A DNA stretch of 64,000 bases from positions 1 to 64,000 of the forward strand of contig NZ_JUGF01000001.1 of assembly GCF_000799165.1 (NCBI RefSeq), in the 5' to 3' direction. This DNA comes from Methylotenera versatilis 7 (GTDB lineage Bacteria; Pseudomonadota; Gammaproteobacteria; Burkholderiales; Methylophilaceae). The translations under genes were made by a program, and so were the position numbers. The notes under the pieces were generated by a model. That model was not told where the DNA came from and searched no databases. It worked only from the letters and a program-made list of their open reading frames with translations. Positions 54,398 through 62,453 of this stretch are shown piece by piece (position 1 is the stretch's first letter; the number at the start of each line of letters is the position of its first letter).

Positions 54398-55640
54398 GCG
54401 ATTCTCCTTTTTCATCATCATGTTGCTCTGTAGGTTTATCAGACCTTGTGTTAGCGGTAGCATTAACATCACCGTGGTGACCATGGCCTGCACCCTCACT
54501 GGCGGGAATAGATAACACACCTATGCCGTGTCGATAAACTACTTCTCCTCCCAACCATGCTGTCACAGCAATCGCTTGAGAAAGCAGTAAAAGTAAAAAC
54601 AACATTGGTACTGATATCAGTTCATTGACACGATACTTCCATGCATCCCAGCTAGCCAGCAAGATTAAGCCTAAAGCCGATGGAATGGCCCAAGAACGGT
54701 GTAACAACATCGCTGCATGGCCAGCATCATCGTGGTTCACTGAATTAAAAGCGAGCCAGCCAAATAACACTGCTGTTGCAGCACCGATTGCAGCAAGCCA
54801 TAAGATAAAGTGACCAGCGGCGGCCAGCTGTGCCGAGATCGGATGGCTACGTCGTGCGTAAGCTGCGATACTCAATAGAAATGCGATGATGGTTAAAGCA
54901 ATTGGGAAATGCACAACAATCGGATGAAAGTTAGGAATTATCTGCCATTGTGTGGGTTGCACTTTAGATGCAGCCATTGAAGGCATTACCATACCTGCAT
55001 GCTCAGCCCCTTGTTTAGAGGCATGCTCGTGTGGTTGAGACTCATCTTGGGCGGCAGCGTCATGACTTGGTTGCATTTCATCCGGCTTTGATTCACTCAT
55101 CTTGGAGTGATCCATCGCTTTCATATCAGAACTAGCATGATCATGCTCGGCCATTTTGTCGTGGCTCATCTCTGGCATGTCGTCTTTTTTCATAGCCTGC
55201 ATCGGTGGTTTATTATCAGACTTGGACTTCATACTGCCATGATCCATCTCTGCCATTGGCGCCGCAGAATGGTCATGTTTCATTTGGCTATGATCCATAC
55301 CTTTGATACTACCTGAGTCCGTATTTTCCATGCCTTCCATCTTGCTATGGTCCATACCCTCCATTCCAGGCATATCCTTACTTTCAGAAGACATATTAGC
55401 CATCTGCTCTGGCGTCATTTTATGTTGCATGCCAGCCATGGAGTGTACGGCATGAACGCCACCGCTTGAAGGTACGTTTATAGATTGCCAATCTGATAAG
55501 TTGTCATCAGATAAGGGTTTGTAGTCATCAAAGGATGATTGATAGGTATTGTTCTCTTGAGGGGCATCCGCGGCAAAAGCTGGCGTAAATGCACCTATCG
55601 CAAGAGAAAGAATAAACAACGATAAGTTGAATAGTTTCAT
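54387..55640 (-). CDS. Met/His-rich periplasmic domain fused to DUF2231-like membrane domain
   Basis: 417 residues. Signal peptide ends AFA. Residues about 65-215 are packed with Met, His, Asp (MEGMDHSKMEGM, MDHSQMKHDHS), clearly a metal-binding low-complexity segment. From about 228 HPIVVHFPIALTIIAFLLSI begins four membrane helices of DUF2231 type, containing His, and a His-rich tail (HGHHGDVNA, HDDEKGESHEH). A periplasmic copper buffer or delivery protein is inferred. It overlaps the TolC-like gene by 11 bp, so translational coupling is likely. Confidence 0.8.
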   Translation of the reverse strand: MKLFNLSLFILSLAIGAFTPAFAADAPQENNTYQSSFDDYKPLSDDNLSDWQSINVPSSGGVHAVHSMAGMQHKMTPEQMANMSSESKDMPGMEGMDHSKMEGMENTDSGSIKGMDHSQMKHDHSAAPMAEMDHGSMKSKSDNKPPMQAMKKDDMPEMSHDKMAEHDHASSDMKAMDHSKMSESKPDEMQPSHDAAAQDESQPHEHASKQGAEHAGMVMPSMAASKVQPTQWQIIPNFHPIVVHFPIALTIIAFLLSIAAYARRSHPISAQLAAAGHFILWLAAIGAATAVLFGWLAFNSVNHDDAGHAAMLLHRSWAIPSALGLILLASWDAWKYRVNELISVPMLFLLLLLSQAIAVTAWLGGEVVYRHGIGVLSIPASEGAGHGHHGDVNATANTRSDKPTEQHDDEKGESHEH

Positions 55641-55722
55641 CGAAATCTCATTTCAAAAATAAATATGGCGAATCAGCAACAGGCCGAAATGGCCTAGAGC
55701 TGAGTTAAATCCATCGACTTAT

Positions 55723-56100
55723 TTAAGAAATGGGAGGTCTTTGAGGCTGTGCACTGATGTGCGAGTGGTAACTTGGCTCAAACAAGCTCACTTCGATTGC
55801 TTGAACCTGGGATTGCATATTGTCAAGTTGACGAGGTGGCAGAACGGTAAAGCAAGCCATGCAGTGACCGCATTTAGAGCAATTGTCATTGGCTGACTGT
55901 TTCTGATCTGCATCGTGCTGATGGTTTTCATGTTGATTCATGCCATGGTCATCATGATTATGGCTTTCAGTACTTGCTGCATGATTATCACAAAGTTGGT
56001 CAGCAACCATCATTCCGCTCGCGTAAACAGTATCTGTGAAGAATATTGTTAGCAGAAGGAAAATGAATACACGAAATGATCGCAGTTGCTTAAATTGCAT
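55723..56100 (-). CDS. His-rich exported protein of the copper cluster
   Basis: 125 residues from ATG 56100; a TTG at 56124 is the only earlier start. Hydrophobic N-terminal signal (FIFLLLTIFF, cleavage near YAS). Histidine stretch HNHDDHGMNQHENHQHD, then CSKCGHCMACF. It resembles DUF2946-like proteins of copper loci, though short. Probably binds copper in the periplasm. Confidence 0.78.
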   Translation of the reverse strand: MQFKQLRSFRVFIFLLLTIFFTDTVYASGMMVADQLCDNHAASTESHNHDDHGMNQHENHQHDADQKQSANDNCSKCGHCMACFTVLPPRQLDNMQSQVQAIEVSLFEPSYHSHISAQPQRPPIS

Positions 56101-56141
56101 AAGCGTTAGTTTACGCCAACTCAATAAAGTTTAATTAAAAA

Positions 56142-56357
56142 TTAATGGCAGTGATAAGGAACTGAGCCGTTGTGACAACCAGCGCTATTTGTACCACCAC
56201 TATGGGAAGGAGCACCATGAGTGCCTTCAGCATCATGAGTGTGACCACTATAAAATTCTACTGCGATTCTAGGGCTTATAACATTAGCGACTACAACTGT
56301 CGCTCCGACTACACCTACAGTTGCTAAAACAATTAAAAAACCCTTTTTAATATTCAT
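56142..56357 (-). CDS. Small membrane-anchored His-rich protein
   Basis: 71 residues with a hydrophobic N-terminal anchor (FLIVLATVGVVGATVVVANV). The short external part has HTHDAEGTHG and ends GCHNGSVPYHCH, a Cys/His cluster known from small YHCH-tail proteins. GGGAGACAATA precedes the ATG. Metal binding is likely; the job in copper handling is inferred from neighbours. Confidence 0.75.
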   Translation of the reverse strand: MNIKKGFLIVLATVGVVGATVVVANVISPRIAVEFYSGHTHDAEGTHGAPSHSGGTNSAGCHNGSVPYHCH

Positions 56358-56435
56358 TATTGTCTCCCAGTATTTTTAGAGTTGTGTATCAACTGCCAGC
56401 TAATACTGAGCTTTATCTAATTTCATGTCAAAGCT

Positions 56436-57482
56436 TTATTTCACGAGCTCATCATGATCATGTTGATGATGAACGTCTGGAAAATGTGAGTGGCTATGTT
56501 CTATAGGTTCGTGTGAATGTCTATGGGTATGCGTTAGGCTAACATCTCCCGATTTAGCATGGGTGTGCTGGTGATGTTCATCATGACTGTGTTCATGCTC
56601 ATGTTCTAAAGGCGTGTGTTCGTGTAAATGCTCATGGCACTCACTCAAATGTAGCCAGATTCCAGCAGCCATTAGAATTCCAGTGATGATCAATGGCAGA
56701 GTAATAGGGTCACCCAAAGCAATTGCAAGTAGCGCCCCAAAAAATGGTGCTACCGAGAAATACGCGCCAGTTCGTGCTGTACCCAAATGACGCAAGCCAA
56801 CCACGAATAAAGCCAGACTTACACCATAAGCAAAGAACCCCACAAACATTGAGCCTGCTACATTAAATAAAGAAGGCAAAGTAGCACCAACTGTAAATGC
56901 CAAAATTAAATTGACTGACCCAGCAATCAAGCCTTTAATAGAAGCAATCCAAGCAGCATCTGATAATGAAATTTTACGCGTTAGGTTGTTATCCAATCCC
57001 CAAGAAAAGCAAGCACCAAGCACTGCTAACGATGGCCATATCCCAGAAAACTTTATTTCACTTGGCCAACTTAAGGTTAGTGCACCTACAACTATTAATG
57101 CCATACCAAGCGCAATGCGGCGGTCAAAGTTTTCTTTAAATACAAACCATGCTAACAGAGTAGTAAATACACCTTCCATGTTGAGCAGTAAAGATGCGCC
57201 TGATGCCGGCATAGATGTCAAACCCAGCATTAAGAGTACAGGTGCTATTACTCCGCCAGCTAAGATTGCGGCTGCAAACCAAGCAATTTCTTCTCGCTCT
57301 AATTTGACTGATGGCGCACGAATAATAAAGCGATAAACCGTTAGGCCAATACCAGAGCCAAGATATAAAAGTCCAGCAAGCAGCCACGGACTAATATGAT
57401 TGAGTAAAAGCTTTGCAAGTGGAGTGCCAGCCCCAAATAACAAAGCAGAACCTAATGCAGCAAGAATACCTTTTTGTAACAT
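56436..57482 (-). CDS. EamA/DMT-family transporter with long His-rich tail
   Basis: 348 residues. Ten membrane helices in two EamA repeats (residues about 1-280). Then a hydrophilic tail of about 70 residues dominated by His (HEHLHEHTPLEHEHEHSHDEHHQHTH). DMT proteins move small metabolites or metals; the tail suggests metal sensing or binding. It would be first in the minus-strand copper cluster. Substrate unknown. Confidence 0.85.
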   Translation of the reverse strand: MLQKGILAALGSALLFGAGTPLAKLLLNHISPWLLAGLLYLGSGIGLTVYRFIIRAPSVKLEREEIAWFAAAILAGGVIAPVLLMLGLTSMPASGASLLLNMEGVFTTLLAWFVFKENFDRRIALGMALIVVGALTLSWPSEIKFSGIWPSLAVLGACFSWGLDNNLTRKISLSDAAWIASIKGLIAGSVNLILAFTVGATLPSLFNVAGSMFVGFFAYGVSLALFVVGLRHLGTARTGAYFSVAPFFGALLAIALGDPITLPLIITGILMAAGIWLHLSECHEHLHEHTPLEHEHEHSHDEHHQHTHAKSGDVSLTHTHRHSHEPIEHSHSHFPDVHHQHDHDELVK

Positions 57483-57564
57483 TTTTAAATTCTATATGTA
57501 TATTGGAGTAAATAAGTACCTTAATTTGCTTGGTCACTTTTCATTATACTTTCGGGTACTAGCA

Positions 57565-57583
57565 GTCCGCTTTGGGCCGTTTT
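57565..57583 (+). repeat. 19-bp direct repeat right of the metal-resistance block
   Basis: GTCCGCTTTGGGCCGTTTT, 17 of 19 identical to 45649-45667, same orientation. It lies between the EamA-type gene and the integrase gene. The rest of 57483-57732 is AT-rich with nothing recognisable. Confidence 0.5.
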
Positions 57584-57732
57584 TTGCCCTTTGACCTACA
57601 TAAAATCTTTCCGTAAAGCAGACAGTTAAAAGTACAATCAACATTATTTTATGAAGTTTATTTAGCTAGTAGCAATACCTATACTTTATAAGTAATGCTG
57701 ATGACTTGAAAGAAACAATTATCAAATTGAAA

Positions 57733-58833
57733 CTATAAAGAATTTACAGCCATTTTCTTAGCCAGGTCATCAACACTCACTTGATAATATCTATTAAGCA
57801 TTTTCAGATCAGAGTGGCCAGTAACGCGACTAAGCTCAATTACGTTCGGAAGAAGGGCAGCCAACCGACTCGTTGCTTCGTGCCGCAAATCGTGAAATCT
57901 TAGGTTAACCAAGAAGTTTTCATCAATCTTAACGCCATTCAACTCACATTCATTCAGATACTTGGCCAGTGCGCGATCTCTGGCGCGTTCAAAAGCTTGG
58001 CTTATATATTCACCCTTCAGCCCAAATACGAAACCATCTATGCGAGCTGGCAGGGCCTTTAACAGTTCAGCAGCAGTTGGTATCAATGGCGCTACTCTGT
58101 TTTTACCATTTTTGGTTTCCATCAGCTTTGCAGATGGAACAGTTAAATCAATATTTATTCGCATTAAATTCGATATTTCACCGCGCCGCATTGCAGTATA
58201 AAGCGCAAGTTTTACGATTGATGCTAACTCAATACTGCTTGTGTTGTTGCAAATGGCCTCAATCTCAGCATCGCTAACGCGTCTTTCACGAGCATCATCA
58301 ACAGATAGTTTTTTAACTTTAGGTATGCCGTGTGGCAATGTGATTTTGCAGTCGTCATGAGCATAAGACAATAATCGGTTTAAAGTCGTAATTTCTCGAT
58401 TGGCGGAGTTTGCCTGAATTGTTTCAAGTCTAGTGTTTCGGAATTGGATGATGACACTGGTTGTTATGGCACCAATAATTTTACTTCCCAAAGCTTTCTC
58501 AATGATATTGAGGCGTGAAACTTCCTGAGGCTGTGCTTTTATGGAAAGCTTGGTTTTATCTGTCTTTGTTTTTGGAGTTTTTTCATCTGCCTCTGACTCT
58601 GATTTCGGCTTAATGTTGAGTTTTTCTTTTTTGTATCGTTTGATTAGTTGGCTTAGTGTAGTGCGCTCGGCTTCATTTGTATTAATAAAGATTCCGCGAT
58701 CAATCTCACTTTCGGTTTTTCTTGCCCAGACATCAGCGTCTTTCTGATAAAAAAAGGTTTTACTGATTTGATGGCCTTTTCGCCTGATTGAAGCACGCCA
58801 CTGGAATTCACCGCGATATGTAATAGTAGCCAT
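57733..58833 (-). CDS. Tyrosine recombinase integrase of the element
   Basis: 366 residues. Catalytic residues of the family: Arg216 in YTAMRRGEI, His314 and Arg317 in FHDLRHEA, His340 in VTGHSDL, and Tyr349 in LNRYYQ nine residues later. N-terminal part contains an arm-binding-like segment (YRGEFQWRASIRRKGHQISKTFF) and a charged linker (about 70-105). Gene lies at the right end, transcribed inward, with GAAGG before its ATG. It should insert and excise the element at tRNA-Arg(CCU). Confidence 0.95.
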   Translation of the reverse strand: MATITYRGEFQWRASIRRKGHQISKTFFYQKDADVWARKTESEIDRGIFINTNEAERTTLSQLIKRYKKEKLNIKPKSESEADEKTPKTKTDKTKLSIKAQPQEVSRLNIIEKALGSKIIGAITTSVIIQFRNTRLETIQANSANREITTLNRLLSYAHDDCKITLPHGIPKVKKLSVDDARERRVSDAEIEAICNNTSSIELASIVKLALYTAMRRGEISNLMRINIDLTVPSAKLMETKNGKNRVAPLIPTAAELLKALPARIDGFVFGLKGEYISQAFERARDRALAKYLNECELNGVKIDENFLVNLRFHDLRHEATSRLAALLPNVIELSRVTGHSDLKMLNRYYQVSVDDLAKKMAVNSL

Positions 58834-58843
58834 TTAAGCCTTC

Positions 58844-58864
58844 ACTGTACCAAATTTGCACCAA
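58844..58864 (+). repeat. Right subterminal 21-bp direct repeat, in the integrase promoter region
   Basis: Identical to 24214-24234. It starts 11 bp upstream of the integrase start codon and ends 58 bp before attR. It could serve both as an integrase arm site and as an autoregulatory site. Confidence 0.6.
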
Positions 58865-58922
58865 TAAATAGCATTAAATCATCAGATGTTTTATTTTACA
58901 AGGGATGTAGCGTGTATTTAGT

Positions 58923-58972
58923 TCCCCCTCCTAAGGGGAGGGTCACACGTTCGATTCGTGTCGGGGGTACCA
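58923..58972 (+). repeat. attR: 50-bp tRNA-Arg fragment
   Basis: Exact duplicate of the tRNA-Arg 3' part from the anticodon arm to CCA. It lacks the 5' half, so it is not a functional tRNA. It lies 89 bp upstream of the integrase start and marks the right end of the element. Confidence 0.95.
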
Positions 58973-58990
58973 AATATAAAGGGTGAATAT

Positions 58991-59022
58991 AAAAAGGTTA
59001 GTTTTAATCACTAACCTTTTTT
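58991..59022. terminator. Bidirectional terminator right of attR
   Basis: AAGGTTAGT (58994-59002) pairs with ACTAACCTT (59010-59018), with A-run to the left and T-run to the right. It serves the minus-strand gene at 59053 and the former tRNA end. Confidence 0.85.
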
Positions 59023-59052
59023 GTTTTTAATCGATTGTATTTAATATACAGC

Positions 59053-59568
59053 TTAAACTGATTTAGGCTTTGCTTTTGGTTTTAGCATCACACAATTTTC
59101 TGTTCCATAATTCCCTGTATTTTTTGGCTCTGCTTTGGTTTCGCCAGTATTTGCAATCTGATTAGATTCATAATAGTGATTGATGTAGCTAAAGTGCTTG
59201 TTCTTGGCTTGCTTAAAGCGGGCGATACCCGTGCTAAAAATCACTGCGTTACCATCAACTATTTCAATCGTTAAAGCCATGTCGCTTCCGTTAACGATTG
59301 CTTGACCACCGTAGGTGGTTGAATTTTCTGTTTCTATGGTTAAATCATATCGACCCAGGTTGCGATGGCTATACACTTTATTTAACTCGAAAGTAATCAG
59401 CAAATTATAACTGCCTATTTTTGCATTATTTCCCGCGCATGAGTAGACTCCACTATAATCTGTGCCTGTGAATTTTGCTGCTGCTGGTTTGGATGCGGCA
59501 AGTGCACTTGTTGTACATAAGAGTTGTGTGGTGATAGCGACGAGTAGTGTTAAGAATATTTTGTTCAT
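59053..59568 (-). CDS. Small secreted protein of unknown function
   Basis: 171 residues with a signal peptide ending ALA/AS. Mature part: YSGVYSCAGNNAKIGSYNLLITFEL then beta-rich sequence; cysteines 44 and about 160 may form a disulfide. Lys/Pro-rich tail (LKPKAKPKSV). First chromosomal gene after the element. Not recognised. Confidence 0.78.
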   Translation of the reverse strand: MNKIFLTLLVAITTQLLCTTSALAASKPAAAKFTGTDYSGVYSCAGNNAKIGSYNLLITFELNKVYSHRNLGRYDLTIETENSTTYGGQAIVNGSDMALTIEIVDGNAVIFSTGIARFKQAKNKHFSYINHYYESNQIANTGETKAEPKNTGNYGTENCVMLKPKAKPKSV

Positions 59569-59758
59569 ATGAATGGGTGATATTTAGCCGAACTAGATTG
59601 TAACTTGATGCTTGCGGTTTTAGAAATAACTATTATATTTATTCTGAATCTATTTCGTTTTCAGCACACTTACTCTTTGCTTTGACGTTTTTTAGATTTG
59701 AAATAGATTAAACAAACACAAAGATTTTTTACTCATTATTTTGATAAACATGGATTGA

Positions 59759-62365
59759 ATGAATTTTTTTAACAAACGTATCTTTACACCATTATTGTTT
59801 GCGCTCGTTGTTGGAGCAGTCCATTTTGGCATTTGGGCATTATTCAATCAAACATTGCCTTTAATTAATGCGCCTCAAGTGGTCAATGGTTTTGCTTACA
59901 GTGGCTTTCAACAAAGCCAAAGTCCTTTGGAGCGGAATTATCCAAGCACGGCTGAATTGTTGGCCGATTTAAAGTTGCTTAAACCGTTAACTAATCATAT
60001 TCGCATCTACGGCGCGCTTGAGAACAGTGAAGTGACGCCGCTTGCCTCCAGCTTGGGCTTTAAGATTTCAGCAGGCGCGTGGCTTGGTGCCGATAAAGTA
60101 GCTAATGATCGTGAAATCTCTGCCTTAAAAGCGCAAATCAAAATTTACCCTAATATTGAGCGTGCAATAGTGGGTAATGAGGTTCTGTTACGAAAGGATA
60201 TGACTAACGAAGAGTTGTTTGCTTACCTTGACGAGGTGCGTGAATCCACAACTCTGCCGATTTCTACCGCTGAGCCGTGGCATGTCTGGTTAAGAAATCC
60301 AGATTTAGTTAAGCATGTGGATTACATTGCAGTGCATTTGCTGCCTTACCATGAGGGCTTGCATGTAGAACAAGCAGTTGACTATTCTTTATTAAAATAT
60401 CAAGAGCTTATGGCAGCTTTTCCTAGAAAAAAAATAGTGATTACCGAGGTTGGCTGGCCGAGTGAAGGCCCTGCGATTGGCTCTTCAGTTGCCTCAAAAA
60501 TTAACCAGGCTCATTTTGTGCGGGAATTCATCGCAAAAACCGCTTATAAAAATTATGACTATTACTTGATGGAAGCCTTTGACCAGCCGTGGAAGAAGAA
60601 TCTGGAAGGTTGGGCGGGTGCATATTGGGGCATGTTTAGTGCAGATCGTACTCTAAAGTACTCATTACAAGGCGCAGTGCCTAAAGACGTGCGATGGATT
60701 ACCAAGGCAACCTGGGCAACATTAATTGCTTTTTTACCTATTTTATTTATTGCGTATCGTTTTAGAAATTGGGGCTTAGGTGGACGAATCTCACTGGCAG
60801 TTTTATTGCAGGCATGTATCACAATCTTGGTCATCGCCTGGAATTTGCCGGGGGATTATTACTACACATTAATGGATTTCAGCATATTAATTGCCTTGAT
60901 TATGGGTATGTTCCTGACCTCTGCGGTATTAATGATCTATGGCGTAGAGTTTAGCGAGGTGATGTTTAAAAAGCTGGGATGGAAAATCTACGGGCGCGCA
61001 AAGCCATTACCTGCCGACGAAGAGTTATTTGTGTCAATCCATCTTGCTTGTTACAACGAGCCACCAGAAATGGTGATTCAAACCATTGAAAGTTTGCTCA
61101 AACTAAACTACACAAAATTTGAAGTGATTGTGGTGGATAACAACACCAAGGATGAGGCGAAGTGGAAGCCAATTGAAGCGTATATGGCCACAATGCCTAG
61201 TAATTTTCATTTCTATCACTTACCACAATGGCCCGGTTTCAAAGCGGGCGCTTTAAATTTTGCGCTGAGTAAAACCAATCCTGCGGCAGAAGTTGTTGGT
61301 GTGGTGGATGCGGATTATGTCGTCACTGCGGATTGGCTATCAGATTTGGTGCCACATTTTAAAGAGGCTGGGGTTGCCGTTGTGCAGGCTCCACAAGCGC
61401 ATAGAGAGTGGGAGAATAATTTTTTCCGTCGCATGAGCAATTGGGAGTTTGAAGGTTTTTTCCGTATTGGTATGCATCATCGGCATGAGCGCAACGCTTT
61501 GATTCAGCATGGCACGATGACATTGATTCGCCATGAATCGCTGCTGCAATGCGGTTCATGGTCGGAATGGTGTATTTGTGAAGATACGGAATTAGGCTTA
61601 AGGTTGCTTGAAGATGGTTATGAGCTGCGTTATGTTGATGACACCTTCGGACGCGGACTTACTCCTTCTGATTTTAAAGCACTTAAGTCGCAACGTTCCC
61701 GTTGGGCTTTTGGTGCGATGCAGATTTTAAAACATCATCTTCCAAAACTTCTCGGAAAATCCACATTAACTTTTGGTCAGCGTTATCACTTTTTGACCGG
61801 TTGGTTTGGTTGGCTGGGCGATGCCTTACAGCTTATTTTTACGATTGGCTCTATCGGCTGGAGTATCGCCATGATTGCCTTCCCTAAAGAATTTTCTCTG
61901 CCCGTGACAATTATGATTGCGCCTATTGTGTGCTTTTTGTTTATTAAAGCGGCATTAGGTCCTATTTTGTATCGCAAAACCATGAATTGCCAATGGAAAG
62001 ATATTCTTGGTGCATCTTTGGCTAGCTTGGGTTTATCTCACGCAATTGCTACTGGTATTATCGCTGGCATCATTCAAAAGAATGGTGTATTTAAAGTGAC
62101 TTCCAAAGGTAAGCTGAAAACTAAAAAGCTGGCGATTTTGAACCCGATTGTTGAGGAGGTCGTGCTACTGGCTGCTTTGGTGATTTGTGCCACGGCAATG
62201 ATAATAACTAGGGGCGTAGAGAATTTTGATGCTCAACTATGGGTGGGCTTGTTGGCACTGCAATCATTGCCTTACGTGAGTGCGCTAATTTGCCAGATTC
62301 TTGCACACACTTCTGAGGCAGAGAGTTCTGGTGCCAGTGAAAGTAAAGCGATATTAGACGTTTAA
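59759..62365 (+). CDS. GH17-GT2 fusion, probable beta-glucan synthase
   Basis: 868 residues. One N-terminal membrane helix, then a GH17-like domain (about 40-300) with IVGNEVLLRKD (acid Glu) and ITEVGWPSEG (nucleophile Glu). Two helices follow, then a GT2 domain: HLACYNEPPEMVIQTIESLL, VDADYVV (DxD-like), CEDTELGLRLLEDGY and QRSRW (QxxRW). More helices close the protein. Similar fusions make beta-1,3/1,6-type glucans, with the GH17 part remodelling the chain. Convergent with an OpgB-like gene, which points to a phosphoglycerol-decorated glucan. Confidence 0.85.
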   Translation: MNFFNKRIFTPLLFALVVGAVHFGIWALFNQTLPLINAPQVVNGFAYSGFQQSQSPLERNYPSTAELLADLKLLKPLTNHIRIYGALENSEVTPLASSLGFKISAGAWLGADKVANDREISALKAQIKIYPNIERAIVGNEVLLRKDMTNEELFAYLDEVRESTTLPISTAEPWHVWLRNPDLVKHVDYIAVHLLPYHEGLHVEQAVDYSLLKYQELMAAFPRKKIVITEVGWPSEGPAIGSSVASKINQAHFVREFIAKTAYKNYDYYLMEAFDQPWKKNLEGWAGAYWGMFSADRTLKYSLQGAVPKDVRWITKATWATLIAFLPILFIAYRFRNWGLGGRISLAVLLQACITILVIAWNLPGDYYYTLMDFSILIALIMGMFLTSAVLMIYGVEFSEVMFKKLGWKIYGRAKPLPADEELFVSIHLACYNEPPEMVIQTIESLLKLNYTKFEVIVVDNNTKDEAKWKPIEAYMATMPSNFHFYHLPQWPGFKAGALNFALSKTNPAAEVVGVVDADYVVTADWLSDLVPHFKEAGVAVVQAPQAHREWENNFFRRMSNWEFEGFFRIGMHHRHERNALIQHGTMTLIRHESLLQCGSWSEWCICEDTELGLRLLEDGYELRYVDDTFGRGLTPSDFKALKSQRSRWAFGAMQILKHHLPKLLGKSTLTFGQRYHFLTGWFGWLGDALQLIFTIGSIGWSIAMIAFPKEFSLPVTIMIAPIVCFLFIKAALGPILYRKTMNCQWKDILGASLASLGLSHAIATGIIAGIIQKNGVFKVTSKGKLKTKKLAILNPIVEEVVLLAALVICATAMIITRGVENFDAQLWVGLLALQSLPYVSALICQILAHTSEAESSGASESKAILDV

Positions 62366-62415
62366 GGTGCTTAATTAAAGCCGTTTATCTAACTTGGGTA
62401 GTTTCTAGTCTGTTT

Positions 62416-62452
62416 AAAAATAGGTTATTTAATCAGTAAATACCCTATTTTT
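62416..62452. terminator. Bidirectional terminator between convergent glucan genes
   Basis: AAAAATAGG (62416-62424) pairs with CCTATTTTT (62444-62452); A/U-rich ends suit either direction. Confidence 0.7.
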
Positions 62453-62453
62453 C

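Larger units (their letters stand above)
24064..58972. mobile_element. Integrated element (~34.9 kb) in tRNA-Arg(CCU)
   Basis: A perfect 50-bp direct repeat flanks the segment. The left copy is the tRNA-Arg 3' part, and a tyrosine recombinase gene lies next to the right copy. Inside are an AlpA-like regulator, a TrfA-like replication gene with iterons, fragments of a conjugation-type secretion apparatus, umuDC, arsenic and copper genes. No relaxase, coupling protein or VirB4-type ATPase is recognisable, so self-transfer is doubtful; mobilisation by a helper, or decay from a conjugative plasmid, is more likely. The element has characters of both a genomic island and an iteron plasmid. Confidence 0.92.
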
